Origin: DAOTZU01 sp034433995
GTDB taxonomy: Bacteria > Chloroflexota > Anaerolineae > UBA1429
DNA length: 64,000 nucleotides
Assembly (NCBI GenBank): GCA_034433995.1
Contig: DAOTZU010000169.1
Coordinates: 1-64,000 of the forward strand
Direction of reading: 5' to 3'
A program made the translations under genes and the position numbers. Positions within the stretch are counted from its first letter, which is position 1. The number at the start of each line of letters is the position of its first letter. Below the pieces are notes generated by a model that saw nothing but the letters and a program-made list of their open reading frames with translations, searched no databases and was not told the DNA's origin. Positions 17,779 through 26,776 of this stretch are shown here, piece after piece.

Positions 17779-17826
17779 CTACAGCCCAGGCTGCCTCCTC
17801 AATGGATGGACCATCGTCGGGTTCAT
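17779..17826 (-). CDS. 15-residue arg leader peptide
   Basis: An ATG at 17826, with GAGGTGAGG just upstream, opens a 15-codon frame reading MNPTMVHPLRRQPGL and ending in TAG. Codons 10 and 11 are both AGG, a rare arginine codon in this GC-rich genome, where CGC and CGG dominate. The position is right for an arginine-sensing leader: about 22 bases after the predicted transcription start and directly before the competing hairpins. A coincidental short ORF cannot be excluded, because AGGAGG also looks like a ribosome binding site. Confidence 0.6.
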   Translation of the reverse strand: MNPTMVHPLRRQPGL

Positions 17827-17854
17827 CGCCTCACCTCTGTTCAGCGTTGCGCCA

Positions 17855-17883
17855 AGTATAACGCAAAGGCCGGCCCTTGTCAA
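17855..17883 (-). promoter_or_regulatory. Consensus promoter of the arg operon
   Basis: On the minus strand a perfect TTGACA (17883-17878), 17 bases, then TATACT (17860-17855). The start of transcription would be near 17848, giving a leader RNA of about 190 bases before argC. Confidence 0.85.
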
Positions 17884-17888
17884 TTTAA

Positions 17889-17941
17889 AGACCCGACAGG
17901 TCTTTCAAGACCTGTCGGGTCTTGCCAGACCTGTCAGGTCT
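17889..17941. repeat. AGACCTGTC inverted/direct repeat
   Basis: A perfect 15-bp inverted repeat (17889-17903 with 17908-17922, 4-base loop) is followed by a third, nearly palindromic unit (17927-17941). It lies 5 bases upstream of the arg promoter -35 box and 125 bases before the epimerase gene. It looks like a dispersed repeat, although a protein-binding role next to the arg promoter is possible. Confidence 0.6.
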
Positions 17942-18065
17942 CCATACGCGGCGAGACCCCTGGCTCCCAAATGGCCGGCCAAAACCCTTTCCGGCCTCAG
18001 TGGACGGGGAAGAAGGACCATGCTATCATACTGGCCACATGACCAAGCAACGGGGAGGAAAGGCG

Positions 18066-19076
18066 ATGCGGGTTCTTTTCATCGGCGGGACGGGCAACAT
18101 CAGCTCGGCCTGCGTGGAGTTGGCCCTGGCGCGGGGCTATCAGGTGACGTTGCTCAACCGCGGCACCCGGGAGACGCCCTGGGGCGACCGGGTGACCACC
18201 ATCCTGGGCGACCGCAACGATGGCCCCTTCCTGGCCCAGGTGGCCGAGGAGGGGCGCTACGATGTGGTGGCCAACTTTGTCGGTTTTACGCCGCAACAGA
18301 TTGAGCTGGATATCGCCGCCTTTGCCGGGCGGGTGGGCCAGTACATCTTTATCAGCTCGGCCAGCGTCTATCAAAAGCCACCCAACCATTACCTCATCAC
18401 CGAGTCCACGCCTCTCCATAACCCCTATTGGGAGTATTCCCGGCAAAAGATCGCCTGCGAGGAGCGCCTGCTGCGGGCCTATCGCGAGGAGGGGTTCCCC
18501 ATCACCATCGTGCGCCCCTCGTACACCTTTGGCCCTACCTGGATCCCCAGCGGCGTGGGCGGCCACGGCTATACCATCGTGGGGCGGATGCGCCAAGGCA
18601 AGCCCATCATCTCCCACGGCGATGGCCAATCGCTCTGGGTGATGACCTTCCACACCGATTTTGCCCTGGGGTTTGTGGGGCTATTCGGCAAAGCCCAGGC
18701 CATCGGCGAGGCGGTGCACATCACCAGCGACGAGGTGCTCACCTGGGACCAGATCTACCACACCATCGCCCGCGCCGCTGGCTGTCGGGCAGAGATCGTG
18801 CATATCCCCTCGGATTTCATCGCCGCCGTCTATCCGGAATGGGGCCCTGGCCTCTTGGGCGATAAGGCCCATAGCGTGGTGTTCGATAACCAAAAGATCA
18901 AGCGCTTGGTGCCCGAGTTTCGCGCCACGGTGAGCTTTGCCGAGGGGATCGCCCGCTCCCTGGCCTGGCATGACGCCGACCCCGCCCGCCAGGTGGTGGA
19001 TGCCAAAACCGACGCCATGATGGACCGCCTCATCGCCCTCTATCGCCGCGCCTGGGAGGGGTTGGGACGCGGATGA
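18066..19076 (+). CDS. NAD-dependent epimerase/dehydratase (extended SDR)
   Basis: A 336-residue protein with the N-terminal dinucleotide loop FIGGTGNISSA, the catalytic serine region FISSASVY, and YSRQK, which supplies the Tyr and Lys of the SDR active site. It acts on an NDP-sugar or a related compound; the exact substrate cannot be assigned. The ATG at 18066 has GGGAGGAAAGG upstream, and longer in-frame starts run into the repeat. It stands alone, between the arg promoter region and a converging GH127 gene. Confidence 0.85.
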   Translation: MRVLFIGGTGNISSACVELALARGYQVTLLNRGTRETPWGDRVTTILGDRNDGPFLAQVAEEGRYDVVANFVGFTPQQIELDIAAFAGRVGQYIFISSASVYQKPPNHYLITESTPLHNPYWEYSRQKIACEERLLRAYREEGFPITIVRPSYTFGPTWIPSGVGGHGYTIVGRMRQGKPIISHGDGQSLWVMTFHTDFALGFVGLFGKAQAIGEAVHITSDEVLTWDQIYHTIARAAGCRAEIVHIPSDFIAAVYPEWGPGLLGDKAHSVVFDNQKIKRLVPEFRATVSFAEGIARSLAWHDADPARQVVDAKTDAMMDRLIALYRRAWEGLGRG

Positions 19077-19092
19077 CCCCGGATGGGACGGC

Positions 19093-19128
19093 TGGACGCG
19101 GAGCAGAAATGGGGATGCTCCGCGTCCA
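19093..19128. terminator. Hairpin between converging genes
   Basis: A perfect 12-bp stem (19093-19104 with 19117-19128), GC-rich, with a 12-base loop between the epimerase stop and the end of the GH127 gene. It has no T-run on either side, so it may be a weak or factor-assisted bidirectional terminator. Confidence 0.4.
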
Positions 19129-19185
19129 TGGCGGCTCGGTCTTGCGCGTCGTCCAACCCTACCCCCAAACCTTGTTCCCTGACCT

Positions 19186-21045
19186 CTATTCCCCAAACGG
19201 CCCGTGATAGCGCCCGAAACCGGCCCGCCACAGGGTGAGGCGGTCCGGCATCTCCGCCAGGGGCAGCCAGGAGCGGTAGGGTGTGCCGGTGGTGCCGGCG
19301 GAGGCAAAATCGCAGAGGACCAGCTCACGGCCCGCCGCGGTCTGGAGCTTGAGCAGGAGCCACGGCGCGGGCCAGGCGCCTGTCCAGGGCACGGGGGTGG
19401 ACTGAAGTTGGCGCACATCCACCGGCGGCAGGTCGCCCGGATCGACGCTGTTGAAGCGGCGGTCGTAGGCCAAGAGCAGCGGGCCGTAGTAGAGGGATAC
19501 CTTGCCCTCAGCCTCTCGCTCGCCGATCCAAGGGCGCAGGGACATATCCAGTTCCAGCGTCACCCGGTCGCCGGCGCGCCACTCCCGCCGTAGCGCCAGA
19601 TAGCGTCCGGGCACCACGCCCTCCACCGGCTGGCCGTTCACCGCCACTTGGCTGTGGCGCGACCACGTTGGGATGCGGAGAGAGAGGCTAAAACTCTCCG
19701 CCTGAGACAGTTCCAGGGCCAGGGTGATCCTGCCGGAGAGAGGATACTCGGTATATTGAGTGAGCCCCAGCCTTTGGCCGGAGGGCAGGTCGAAGGCGAT
19801 GGCGCAGGGGCCATAATAGTTGACCACCGGCCCCTCCTCGGCCTGCATCACCGCCCAATCGGCCAAAAGGGCCAAACTGCGCGGACCGTTCACCGAGCAG
19901 CAGTTCAGCTCCGGGCTGCCCTCCCGCGCCTGAAAGACAATGTGGTGGGCCGAAGCTTTGCGCACGCCGTCCATGGGAGTGTCGTAGGTCCACCAGCGGC
20001 CGGAGGGATGTTGCGCGCCGAGGGTCGCGTTGAGGGTGGAGAGCTCCAGTTCATCGGCCACGCGGGAATCGCCGGTCAGCCGCAACATATCCACGCTGAG
20101 CACCATCCAGGCCACCGTGCAACAGGTCTCGATGGCGCCCCGGTCGTAGGGGTTGCCGGTGGCCCTTTCGCCGGAGGAAAAACCACCGGTGTTGTGGCGG
20201 TCGCCCTGCTGGATGGTGCGCCAGATCTGCTCAAAAGCGCGGCGATAGTCCTCCTGGCCGGTGATCTCGTACAGGCTGAGGATAGCTTGGATATCGTGCA
20301 GGCTCTCCCAGCGCGGCTTGGGCGTCCGGTGGAAGGGGATATCGGCCAGGGCGGCGCGGACATAGTCGCCGGCCGGAGGGTGTTGCCAATCAGCCTCCAC
20401 CTCTCGCAACATCTGCAAGTAGCGCGGCTCGCCCGTCTCCTGGTAGAGCAGGGCCAGGCCGTGGCTGATGGCCATGTTCATCTCCTCGGCGCCCGCCTGC
20501 CGGACCCGCTCCCCCGTGCCCAGAAAGCGGCGGCAGATGTAATCGGCCGCCCGGCAGCAGGCCTCCAGCGCCGGACGATAGCCCGTCTCCCAATACCAGA
20601 GGAGCAGCCCCAAGATGCAATGGTAGTGGCCCCATAGATCCCAGAGGGCGCCATGGCGGCCATCGCTGGCGCGGCCTGTCAACCGCTCCTGGAGGGGATA
20701 GGGGCCCAGGTAGCCGTCGGCATCCTGGCAGGCGATCAGCTCATCCACAAAGCGATCCAGCTGGGCGCGGAGGCGCTCGTCGCGGCTGAGGCGATAGGCC
20801 AGCACCGCCGAGGTGAGGTACTTGCCGGCGAACTCGCCCGCCCAGGGGACGAGGTCCCGGCGGGGCAGGCGGTCGCGGTCGCGAAAAATCTCCAACATGG
20901 CCGGGTTGGCCTGGGGGGCAATGAGCAGCCATTGCTCCAGGTTGGCCTGCAGGCGCTGCTCGATGAATCCATGGAAGGTGAAGCGCGCCCCCGCGACGGG
21001 GGCAAGGGCGAGGCGAGATGATCTCTTGCAGGGCTCGTGGTTCAT
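19186..21045 (-). CDS. GH127 beta-L-arabinofuranosidase-like glycoside hydrolase
   Basis: A 619-residue protein resembling glycoside hydrolase family 127 (DUF1680). The unusual cysteine-based active site of the family is intact: E306 and C308 in AIETCCTVAW, and C382-C383 in ELNCCSVNGPR, matching the zinc-cysteine cluster known in HypBA1-type enzymes. An (alpha/alpha)6 barrel (about 20-420) is followed by beta domains. No signal peptide is visible, so it probably trims imported arabinosides in the cytosol. GGAGGAG precedes the ATG at 21045. No transporter or other arabinose gene is adjacent, which is unusual for this family. Confidence 0.88.
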   Translation of the reverse strand: MNHEPCKRSSRLALAPVAGARFTFHGFIEQRLQANLEQWLLIAPQANPAMLEIFRDRDRLPRRDLVPWAGEFAGKYLTSAVLAYRLSRDERLRAQLDRFVDELIACQDADGYLGPYPLQERLTGRASDGRHGALWDLWGHYHCILGLLLWYWETGYRPALEACCRAADYICRRFLGTGERVRQAGAEEMNMAISHGLALLYQETGEPRYLQMLREVEADWQHPPAGDYVRAALADIPFHRTPKPRWESLHDIQAILSLYEITGQEDYRRAFEQIWRTIQQGDRHNTGGFSSGERATGNPYDRGAIETCCTVAWMVLSVDMLRLTGDSRVADELELSTLNATLGAQHPSGRWWTYDTPMDGVRKASAHHIVFQAREGSPELNCCSVNGPRSLALLADWAVMQAEEGPVVNYYGPCAIAFDLPSGQRLGLTQYTEYPLSGRITLALELSQAESFSLSLRIPTWSRHSQVAVNGQPVEGVVPGRYLALRREWRAGDRVTLELDMSLRPWIGEREAEGKVSLYYGPLLLAYDRRFNSVDPGDLPPVDVRQLQSTPVPWTGAWPAPWLLLKLQTAAGRELVLCDFASAGTTGTPYRSWLPLAEMPDRLTLWRAGFGRYHGPFGE

Positions 21046-21103
21046 ACTGCTCCTCCGAAAATGCTCATCCGTCATTATCACCCTGGCGGTGAACCCAGGG
21101 ATC

Positions 21104-21116
21104 GTGAGTGACTCAC
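21104..21116. promoter_or_regulatory. Palindrome upstream of the GH127 gene
   Basis: GTGAGT-G-ACTCAC is a perfect 6-bp inverted repeat around one base, 59 bases before the GH127 start and within the divergent spacer shared with the hybrid kinase gene. It may be an operator; no partner protein can be named. Confidence 0.35.
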
Positions 21117-21266
21117 AGGCAGGCCAGCAAGCGCCACTCTCCATCTCCCCAGGAGGATAGCTCAAAACCCCATCCAGCTCAAATCCCCCCTTCTTTATCC
21201 ATTCTTTACGTTGGCGCGCCGAAATTCGATTAAAGTAAGTTGAGTCCATATGTTCCAGGAGTGTTT

Positions 21267-23804
21267 ATGGCTACTGAGAGCTATTCTGCAAACTCTACAG
21301 AGCGCTCAGCCCTTTCTGCCCCTTCCTTTTGGGGTTTTTGGATTCAAAACGCCGCTTTGCCCATCCTGGTCCTCGCCCTGTTGGTGGTGAGCTGGCAGTT
21401 GCCCTTTTCTCAAAACCGCATGTTGACCGAGGCGGCCACCCGGACCTATCAGCTTACCCAGCTAGAGATCGTGCGCGCTGTGGCCCGCAGCGTGGAGCAA
21501 TATCTCCAAGAGGCGGTGGAGCGACACGCGGTAACGGATCTCTCGGCCTTGGAGCCGGAGGTCCTGGAGCGGTTTATCGCGCCGGTGCAGGTGTTGCCGG
21601 GCGCCAAGCTCTGGCTCGCTGCCCCGGACCGCGTTGTGTTCGAGCGTGGCGGCGATTTCCCCGCAGAGTATCGCGAGCTCAGCTTGGCCAAAATCTTTGA
21701 GCGCCAGTCGGCCCTTGGGGCGCGCGGTTATGAGGAGCTGCTGCGCGCCATCAGCTACGGCCGTGAAGGGGTGGGTTCGTACGTTTGGCTTCCCCAAAAG
21801 GGTACCGAGATCGCCGCTTGGGCGCCGGTGCGGGTGGGCGAGCGTGTTTGGGTCATTGTGCTTTCCACGCCTTTGCGCGAGGTGCTGCGCTCCATCGGAG
21901 TGGGCCGGGAGATCAATACCTCCATCGTCTCCATGAGCCTGGTGACGGTGCTGAGCCTGATCCTGCTTACCGCCTATGCGCGCAACGCCGTCTTGCGCCG
22001 CCGGGCGGAGGAGGATCTTTGGCGCGTGCGCAACGAGCTGGAATGGCGCGTGCAAGAGCGCACTGCCGAGCTGGACCGGCTGAACGAGGCCCTGCGCCAG
22101 GATATCGTCCGTCGGGAACAGGCCGAGCGCAGCTTGCGCCAACGCGAGCAATATCTGCTCACCCTGGTGGAGCTGCAAAAATATCTCCTCCATCTCGGCC
22201 GCGAGGATGATCTTTATGCGCCGGCGCTGGCCCTCCTGGGCCAGGTCTCTGGCGCCAGCCGAGTGTATATCTTTGAAAATCACCGGAACGGGGCAGGACG
22301 CTTGCTCATGAACCAGCGCGCCGAATGGTGCGCGCCGGGGATTCATCCAGAGCTGGATAATCCCCGTTTGCAGCATCTCCCCTACGATCAAGGTTACTCC
22401 CGTTGGGAGGCGACCCTCTCCCAGGGCGAGGTCATCGCCGGCCCCGTGGCCGAGTTCCCTGCCGAGGAACGCCCCCTCTTGGAGGAGCAAGGGATCCTGT
22501 CGTTGATGGTGATCCCACTCCTGGTGCAGGGCGAGTTCTTTGGGTTCATCGGCTTTGACCATTGCCAAGAGGCCAAGGCCTGGAATCCCTCCGAGGTAGC
22601 CCTCTTGCGCAGCGCGGCGGTTTCCATCTCTTTGGCTTTGGAACGGCGCCGCCTGGAGGAGCAGTTGCTCCAGGCGCAAAAGATGGAGGCCATCGGCCGC
22701 CTGGCCGGCGGCGTGGCCCATGATTTCAACAATCTGCTCACCATCATCAACGGCTTTAGCCAGCTCCTGTTGCAGACGGCCAAGCCGGAAGATCCCTGGC
22801 GCGAGGGATTGGAGCAGATCCGCCAGGCCGGCGAGCGCGGCGCCCATCTGACGCGCCAGCTCCTGACCTTCAGCCGGCGCCAGGTGTTGCGGCCCCAGGT
22901 GCTCAATCTCAACGAGGTGCTGGAGGGCCTGCAAAAAATGTTGCCCCGCCTGTTGGGCGAGGATATCATCATCCAGTATGATCTGGCGCAGGATCTGGGC
23001 TGGATCAAGGCCGATCCGGGACAGATGGAGCAAGTGGTGCTCAATTTGGCCGTCAATGCCCGCGATGCCATGCCCCATGGCGGCACCTTGACGGTGCGCA
23101 CGGCCAACGCCACTTTGGATGGCACCCAGGCGCCGAAAAGGACAGGGCGCTACGTGCGGCTCACCTTCCAGGATACCGGCGTGGGGATGTCGGCCCAGGT
23201 GCGGGAACACCTGTTTGAGCCTTTCTTCACCACCAAAGAGGTGGGCAAGGGCACGGGGCTGGGGCTTTCGGTGGTCTATGGCATTGTGCAGCAGAGCGGC
23301 GGCTGGATCGAGGTGGAAAGCGAGCCGGGGCGCGGTTCCACGTTTATCCTCATGTTGCCCCAGGTGGAGGCGCATCCCGTCGCCACCGAGGCGGAATCCC
23401 CTGCGGCGCCGCGGGGTAGCGGCACGGTCTTGGTGGTGGAGGATAACGAAAACGTGCGCCGCCTGACGGTGCGCCTGGTGCGCGAGCTGGGCTATTCCGC
23501 CTTGGAGGCCTCCAACGGGCCGGAGGCGCTGGAGCTCTTGCGCCGCCGGGATGTGCCGGTGGATGTGGTCTTGAGCGATGTGGTCATGCCCCAGATGAAT
23601 GGCCGAGAGCTGGCAGAACGAGCCCGCGAGCTCCGGCCGGAGGTGCGCGTGCTCTTGATGTCCGGCTATCCCCAAAGAGCGGGCCGGCCCGAGGCCGAGG
23701 CCGCGTTCCCCATCCTCGATAAACCCCTCACCTTGGAGAGCCTGGCCCGGGCGTTGCGCCAGGTGCTGGGCAATCACCCCCCGCCCGATGCTTCTCTTCC
23801 CTAA
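21267..23804 (+). CDS. Hybrid sensor histidine kinase with C-terminal receiver
   Basis: An 845-residue membrane protein. One membrane segment lies at about 24-45, followed by an extracellular sensor region, a second segment at about 210-228, a coiled coil (230-300), a GAF domain (about 310-460), HisKA with the phospho-accepting H485 in GVAHDFNNLL, an HATPase domain (NLAVNARDAM, DTGVGMS, GKGTGLGLS), and a receiver with D771 in LSDVVMPQMNG. AHDFNNLL marks the kinase subfamily in which the receiver is cis-fused. I chose the ATG at 21267 because AGGAG is six bases away; a TTG at 21240 has no support. The signal and output are unknown. Confidence 0.9.
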   Translation: MATESYSANSTERSALSAPSFWGFWIQNAALPILVLALLVVSWQLPFSQNRMLTEAATRTYQLTQLEIVRAVARSVEQYLQEAVERHAVTDLSALEPEVLERFIAPVQVLPGAKLWLAAPDRVVFERGGDFPAEYRELSLAKIFERQSALGARGYEELLRAISYGREGVGSYVWLPQKGTEIAAWAPVRVGERVWVIVLSTPLREVLRSIGVGREINTSIVSMSLVTVLSLILLTAYARNAVLRRRAEEDLWRVRNELEWRVQERTAELDRLNEALRQDIVRREQAERSLRQREQYLLTLVELQKYLLHLGREDDLYAPALALLGQVSGASRVYIFENHRNGAGRLLMNQRAEWCAPGIHPELDNPRLQHLPYDQGYSRWEATLSQGEVIAGPVAEFPAEERPLLEEQGILSLMVIPLLVQGEFFGFIGFDHCQEAKAWNPSEVALLRSAAVSISLALERRRLEEQLLQAQKMEAIGRLAGGVAHDFNNLLTIINGFSQLLLQTAKPEDPWREGLEQIRQAGERGAHLTRQLLTFSRRQVLRPQVLNLNEVLEGLQKMLPRLLGEDIIIQYDLAQDLGWIKADPGQMEQVVLNLAVNARDAMPHGGTLTVRTANATLDGTQAPKRTGRYVRLTFQDTGVGMSAQVREHLFEPFFTTKEVGKGTGLGLSVVYGIVQQSGGWIEVESEPGRGSTFILMLPQVEAHPVATEAESPAAPRGSGTVLVVEDNENVRRLTVRLVRELGYSALEASNGPEALELLRRRDVPVDVVLSDVVMPQMNGRELAERARELRPEVRVLLMSGYPQRAGRPEAEAAFPILDKPLTLESLARALRQVLGNHPPPDASLP

Positions 23805-23820
23805 ATCTGATGCGCACATC

Positions 23821-23849
23821 TTGAAATCCCTCACGGTGTTGCATATGAT
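23821..23849 (+). promoter_or_regulatory. Sigma-70-type promoter for the acyltransferase-ligase-ACP operon
   Basis: TTGAAA (23821-23826), 17 bases, TATGAT (23844-23849). It lies about 28 bases before the GNAT acyltransferase start. Confidence 0.75.
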
Positions 23850-23876
23850 AGGGGCAACACTTGTGGGGGGAGCGCC

Positions 23877-25007
23877 ATGATGAACCAAAATCTGGTGGTG
23901 GAGCCGGTCCGCTCGCGCCGCGACTTGAGGCGTTTCGTCCTGCTGCCGTGGCGCATCTATCGCCACGACCCGAACTGGGTGCCTCCCTTGATCGGTGAAC
24001 GGATGGCCTATCTCACGCCATCCCGCAACCCCTTCCTGCACGATGCCGAGATGGACCTTTTCCTGGCCCGCCGCGCAGGGCGGGTGGTGGGCAGCATCGG
24101 CGTCATCCTGGATGCCCAGGGGCGATCGGAGGGGGTGGCCCGCTTCGGCTTCTTTGAGGTGGAGGAGGATTACGCCGCGGCGGCGGCGCTGTTGGATCGG
24201 GCCCGCCGCTGGGCCAAGGAGCATGGCGCAAGCTGGCTGCGCGGCCCGGCCAATTTCAGCGAATGGGAATGCCCCGGCGTCTTGGTGGAGGGCACCGATT
24301 GCCCCCCGGTGATGTTGGCCGCCCACACCCCCCTCTACTACCGCGAGTTCCTGGAGCGCTACGGCATGGCAAGTTACCAGGATATGTTCGCCTGGCGCGC
24401 TTTCCGCGAGCAGATCGGCGAGGGCTTGGAACACGTGCCCGATATCCTGGCCCATGTGGCCCAGGTGGCCGAGCAACACCACGTTGTCGTGCGCAAGCTG
24501 CGTTTCGACCACTGGACCGAGGATGTGGATACCGCCTGTTATCTCTTTAACGCCACGTTGCAACATCTGCCCAAGTTTGTGCCCATCTCCCAAGAGGATT
24601 TTCGCCATTTCGCCGAGCAGGTGCGCCCCCTCCTGGATCCCGACCTGGCCCTCTTTGCCGAGGTGGATGGCAAGGTGGTGGGTTTTTGCGTCTCCTGGCC
24701 CGATTTCAACCGCGTCCTGATCCATCTCAACGGCAGGCTGTGGCCTTTGGGCTGGGTGAAGCTGTTTTGGTACATGCGCCGGATAGATGTGCTCACCTTC
24801 AAGCTCATGGGCCTCTTGCCCGAATATCGCCTGCGCGGGATCGATGCGTTGCTCTTTCTCTCCTCCCTGCGGGCGATGATGGCCAAGGGCTATCGCTGGT
24901 TGGATGGTTCCCTCACTTCGGAGTATAATGCGGCTGTCAATCAATTAGCGGCGCGGTTTGGCGCGGAGCGTTACAAACACTATCGTTTGTACCAGATGGC
25001 GGTATAG
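23877..25007 (+). CDS. GNAT-fold N-acyltransferase, possibly lipid-directed
   Basis: A 376-residue protein of a broad family with the N-terminal hallmark FVLLPWRIYRHDPNWVPPL and NPFLHDAEM, followed by two GNAT-like halves (FLARRAGRVVGSIG near 60-75; ALFAEVDGKVVGFCVSWPD near 260). Such proteins are larger than small-molecule acetyltransferases, and some relatives are reported to acylate sphingoid bases. It is directly upstream of an acyl-adenylating ligase (gap 4 bases) and an ACP, which implies that its donor is an activated long-chain acyl group (inference). Ceramide-type synthesis would also need a serine palmitoyltransferase, which is not in the window. The acceptor is therefore open. Confidence 0.65.
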   Translation: MMNQNLVVEPVRSRRDLRRFVLLPWRIYRHDPNWVPPLIGERMAYLTPSRNPFLHDAEMDLFLARRAGRVVGSIGVILDAQGRSEGVARFGFFEVEEDYAAAAALLDRARRWAKEHGASWLRGPANFSEWECPGVLVEGTDCPPVMLAAHTPLYYREFLERYGMASYQDMFAWRAFREQIGEGLEHVPDILAHVAQVAEQHHVVVRKLRFDHWTEDVDTACYLFNATLQHLPKFVPISQEDFRHFAEQVRPLLDPDLALFAEVDGKVVGFCVSWPDFNRVLIHLNGRLWPLGWVKLFWYMRRIDVLTFKLMGLLPEYRLRGIDALLFLSSLRAMMAKGYRWLDGSLTSEYNAAVNQLAARFGAERYKHYRLYQMAV

Positions 25008-25011
25008 CGTC

Positions 25012-26706
25012 ATGATCACCGCGAACATGACCCTTTACCAGGCCTTGCTCCAGGAGGCCCGCCAGCATCCGGAGCGCGAGGCCCTCATTGTCGAGGATGT
25101 GCGCCTGACCTATGGCCAATTGCTGGCCCGCTGTGAGGCGCTGGCTTGGGGGCTGCACCGGGCAGGGCTGCAACCGGGAGAGCGGGTGGCCAGCCTCCTG
25201 CCGCCGGGGTGGCCCGCGGTGGTGTTGCTCTTTGCCCTGGCGAGGCTGGGGGCGGTTGCCGTGCCCCTGAACCCCCAATTCCGCCGTCGCCAGTTGGAGC
25301 AGATCCTGGCCGAGGTGGAGCCGGTCTTTTTGTTCACGGCGGCGCCTCCCCATACCGCCGAGGATCCGGCCACCATCCGAGAGGTCGCGGCGGCCGTGCC
25401 CTCCCTGCGGCAGGTGGTGCTGGTGGAGGATGGGGAGGGGACGCCTTGGAGCGAGCTCCTCCGGCACGCGCCGCCGGTGGAGTGGCCCGAGGGCCCGGCT
25501 TCGCCGGACGATCTGGCGGTGATCCTTTACACCTCCGGCACCACAGGCCAACCCAAAGGGGTGATGCACAGCCACCGGGGCTTGATCACGCCGGTCTTGG
25601 CCAGCCTCACCTTGCGACGCATGTGGCTCCATGCCCCCTCGCCGGCCCGGCTCTTGCAGATGGCCGGCTTGGTGGCCCGCTACGGTACGCGGCTGCTCCA
25701 GGCCGCCGGCAAGCCACAGACCTTTCTCACCGCCCTGGGCACCTCCGCCATCGCCGGCGTGGAGGTGGTGTTGCAGGCCCTCTTGATGGGCGATCGCCTC
25801 ATCCTCATGCCCCATTTTCACCCGGTGGAGACCCTGCGCTGGATCCAGCGCGAACGGGTGACGGTGTTGATCGCCGTGCCCTTTGCCTTGGGTGTGTTGG
25901 TCAAGATGCGCGATCTGGAGCGTTACGACCTTTCCTCCCTTTTGATTTGTGGCACCGGCTCGGCCCCCTGCCCGCCGGAGCTGGCCCGCCAGGTGCAGGA
26001 GCGTTTCGGCTGTGCCGTGCACATCGGTTTTGGCACCACCGAGATCGGCGGCGGCATCTCGGCCACCAGCATCGAAGATTCCTCTGAGCGCCAGGCCGAG
26101 ACGGTGGGCCGGCCCATGCCGGGCATGGAGGTGCGGGTGGTGGATGAGCAGGGGCGGCCCTTGCCCCCCGGCGCGGTGGGCGAATTGGTCTGCCGCAGCC
26201 CCAGCCGCATGTTGGGCTACTATCGGGCGCCAGAGTTGACCCGCGAGGTGTTGGACCCCGAGGGCTGGTACCACACCGGCGACCTGGCCACCATGGATGA
26301 GCAAGGGTTCATCCGCATCGTGGGGCGCAAAAAGGACGTCATCATCCGCGGCGGGCAAAATATCTACCCCGCCGAGATCGAGCACTTTTTAATGTCCTTG
26401 CCCGGCATCCGCGAGGCGGCGGTGGTGGGCGTGCCGGCCCCGGCCGGCGGCGAGCAGGTGTGGGCGTTCATCATCCCGGAAGAAGGGGCCACGGTGGATG
26501 CCCAAGAGGTGTTGGCCCGCTGCCGAGGGGCGTTGGCGCGCTACCAGGTGCCCGAGCAGGTGCGTTTTGTCTCTACTTTGCCCCGTTCCGCGCTGGGCAA
26601 GGTGAACAAGGTGGCCCTGCGCGCCGAGGCGTTGCAGGAGTTCAGCGCCAAGCCGGCTCAAGAGGTAACCCTTGGCACCGATGGGAGCGCTCCCGCGAAC
26701 GCCTGA
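25012..26706 (+). CDS. Acyl-CoA/acyl-ACP ligase (AMP-forming)
   Basis: A 564-residue ANL-superfamily adenylating enzyme. The P-loop-like YTSGTTGQPKG begins at residue 173; GFGTTEIGGG, YHTGDL, GRKKDVIIRGGQNIYPAEIE and the C-terminal catalytic-lysine region ALGKVNK are all present. Substrate class: carboxylic or fatty acids; with an ACP encoded 70 bases downstream, acyl-ACP loading is likely. The ATG at 25012 is weakly supported; another in-frame ATG occurs at 25027. It is in an operon with the GNAT acyltransferase and ACP genes. Confidence 0.85.
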   Translation: MITANMTLYQALLQEARQHPEREALIVEDVRLTYGQLLARCEALAWGLHRAGLQPGERVASLLPPGWPAVVLLFALARLGAVAVPLNPQFRRRQLEQILAEVEPVFLFTAAPPHTAEDPATIREVAAAVPSLRQVVLVEDGEGTPWSELLRHAPPVEWPEGPASPDDLAVILYTSGTTGQPKGVMHSHRGLITPVLASLTLRRMWLHAPSPARLLQMAGLVARYGTRLLQAAGKPQTFLTALGTSAIAGVEVVLQALLMGDRLILMPHFHPVETLRWIQRERVTVLIAVPFALGVLVKMRDLERYDLSSLLICGTGSAPCPPELARQVQERFGCAVHIGFGTTEIGGGISATSIEDSSERQAETVGRPMPGMEVRVVDEQGRPLPPGAVGELVCRSPSRMLGYYRAPELTREVLDPEGWYHTGDLATMDEQGFIRIVGRKKDVIIRGGQNIYPAEIEHFLMSLPGIREAAVVGVPAPAGGEQVWAFIIPEEGATVDAQEVLARCRGALARYQVPEQVRFVSTLPRSALGKVNKVALRAEALQEFSAKPAQEVTLGTDGSAPANA

Positions 26707-26776
26707 CCATGATGCTGGGCGGGCCGGCTGAGCCCTGAGGGCTGAGAGCTGACCGCTATCGTTGAGGAGGATAATG

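Noticed and set aside
17691..17850. T-box riboswitch upstream of argC
   Set aside because: A GGATGGTATCGC stretch loosely recalls the T-box sequence, but there is no specifier stem-loop, and a translated leader with Arg codons explains the region better.
21462..24944. Very long open frame (over 1100 codons) on the minus strand, opposite the hybrid kinase and acyltransferase genes
   Set aside because: It is a mirror of high-GC coding sequence on the other strand; its translation is low-complexity His/Gln/Gly-rich with no domain, while both plus-strand genes have clear motifs and ribosome binding sites.
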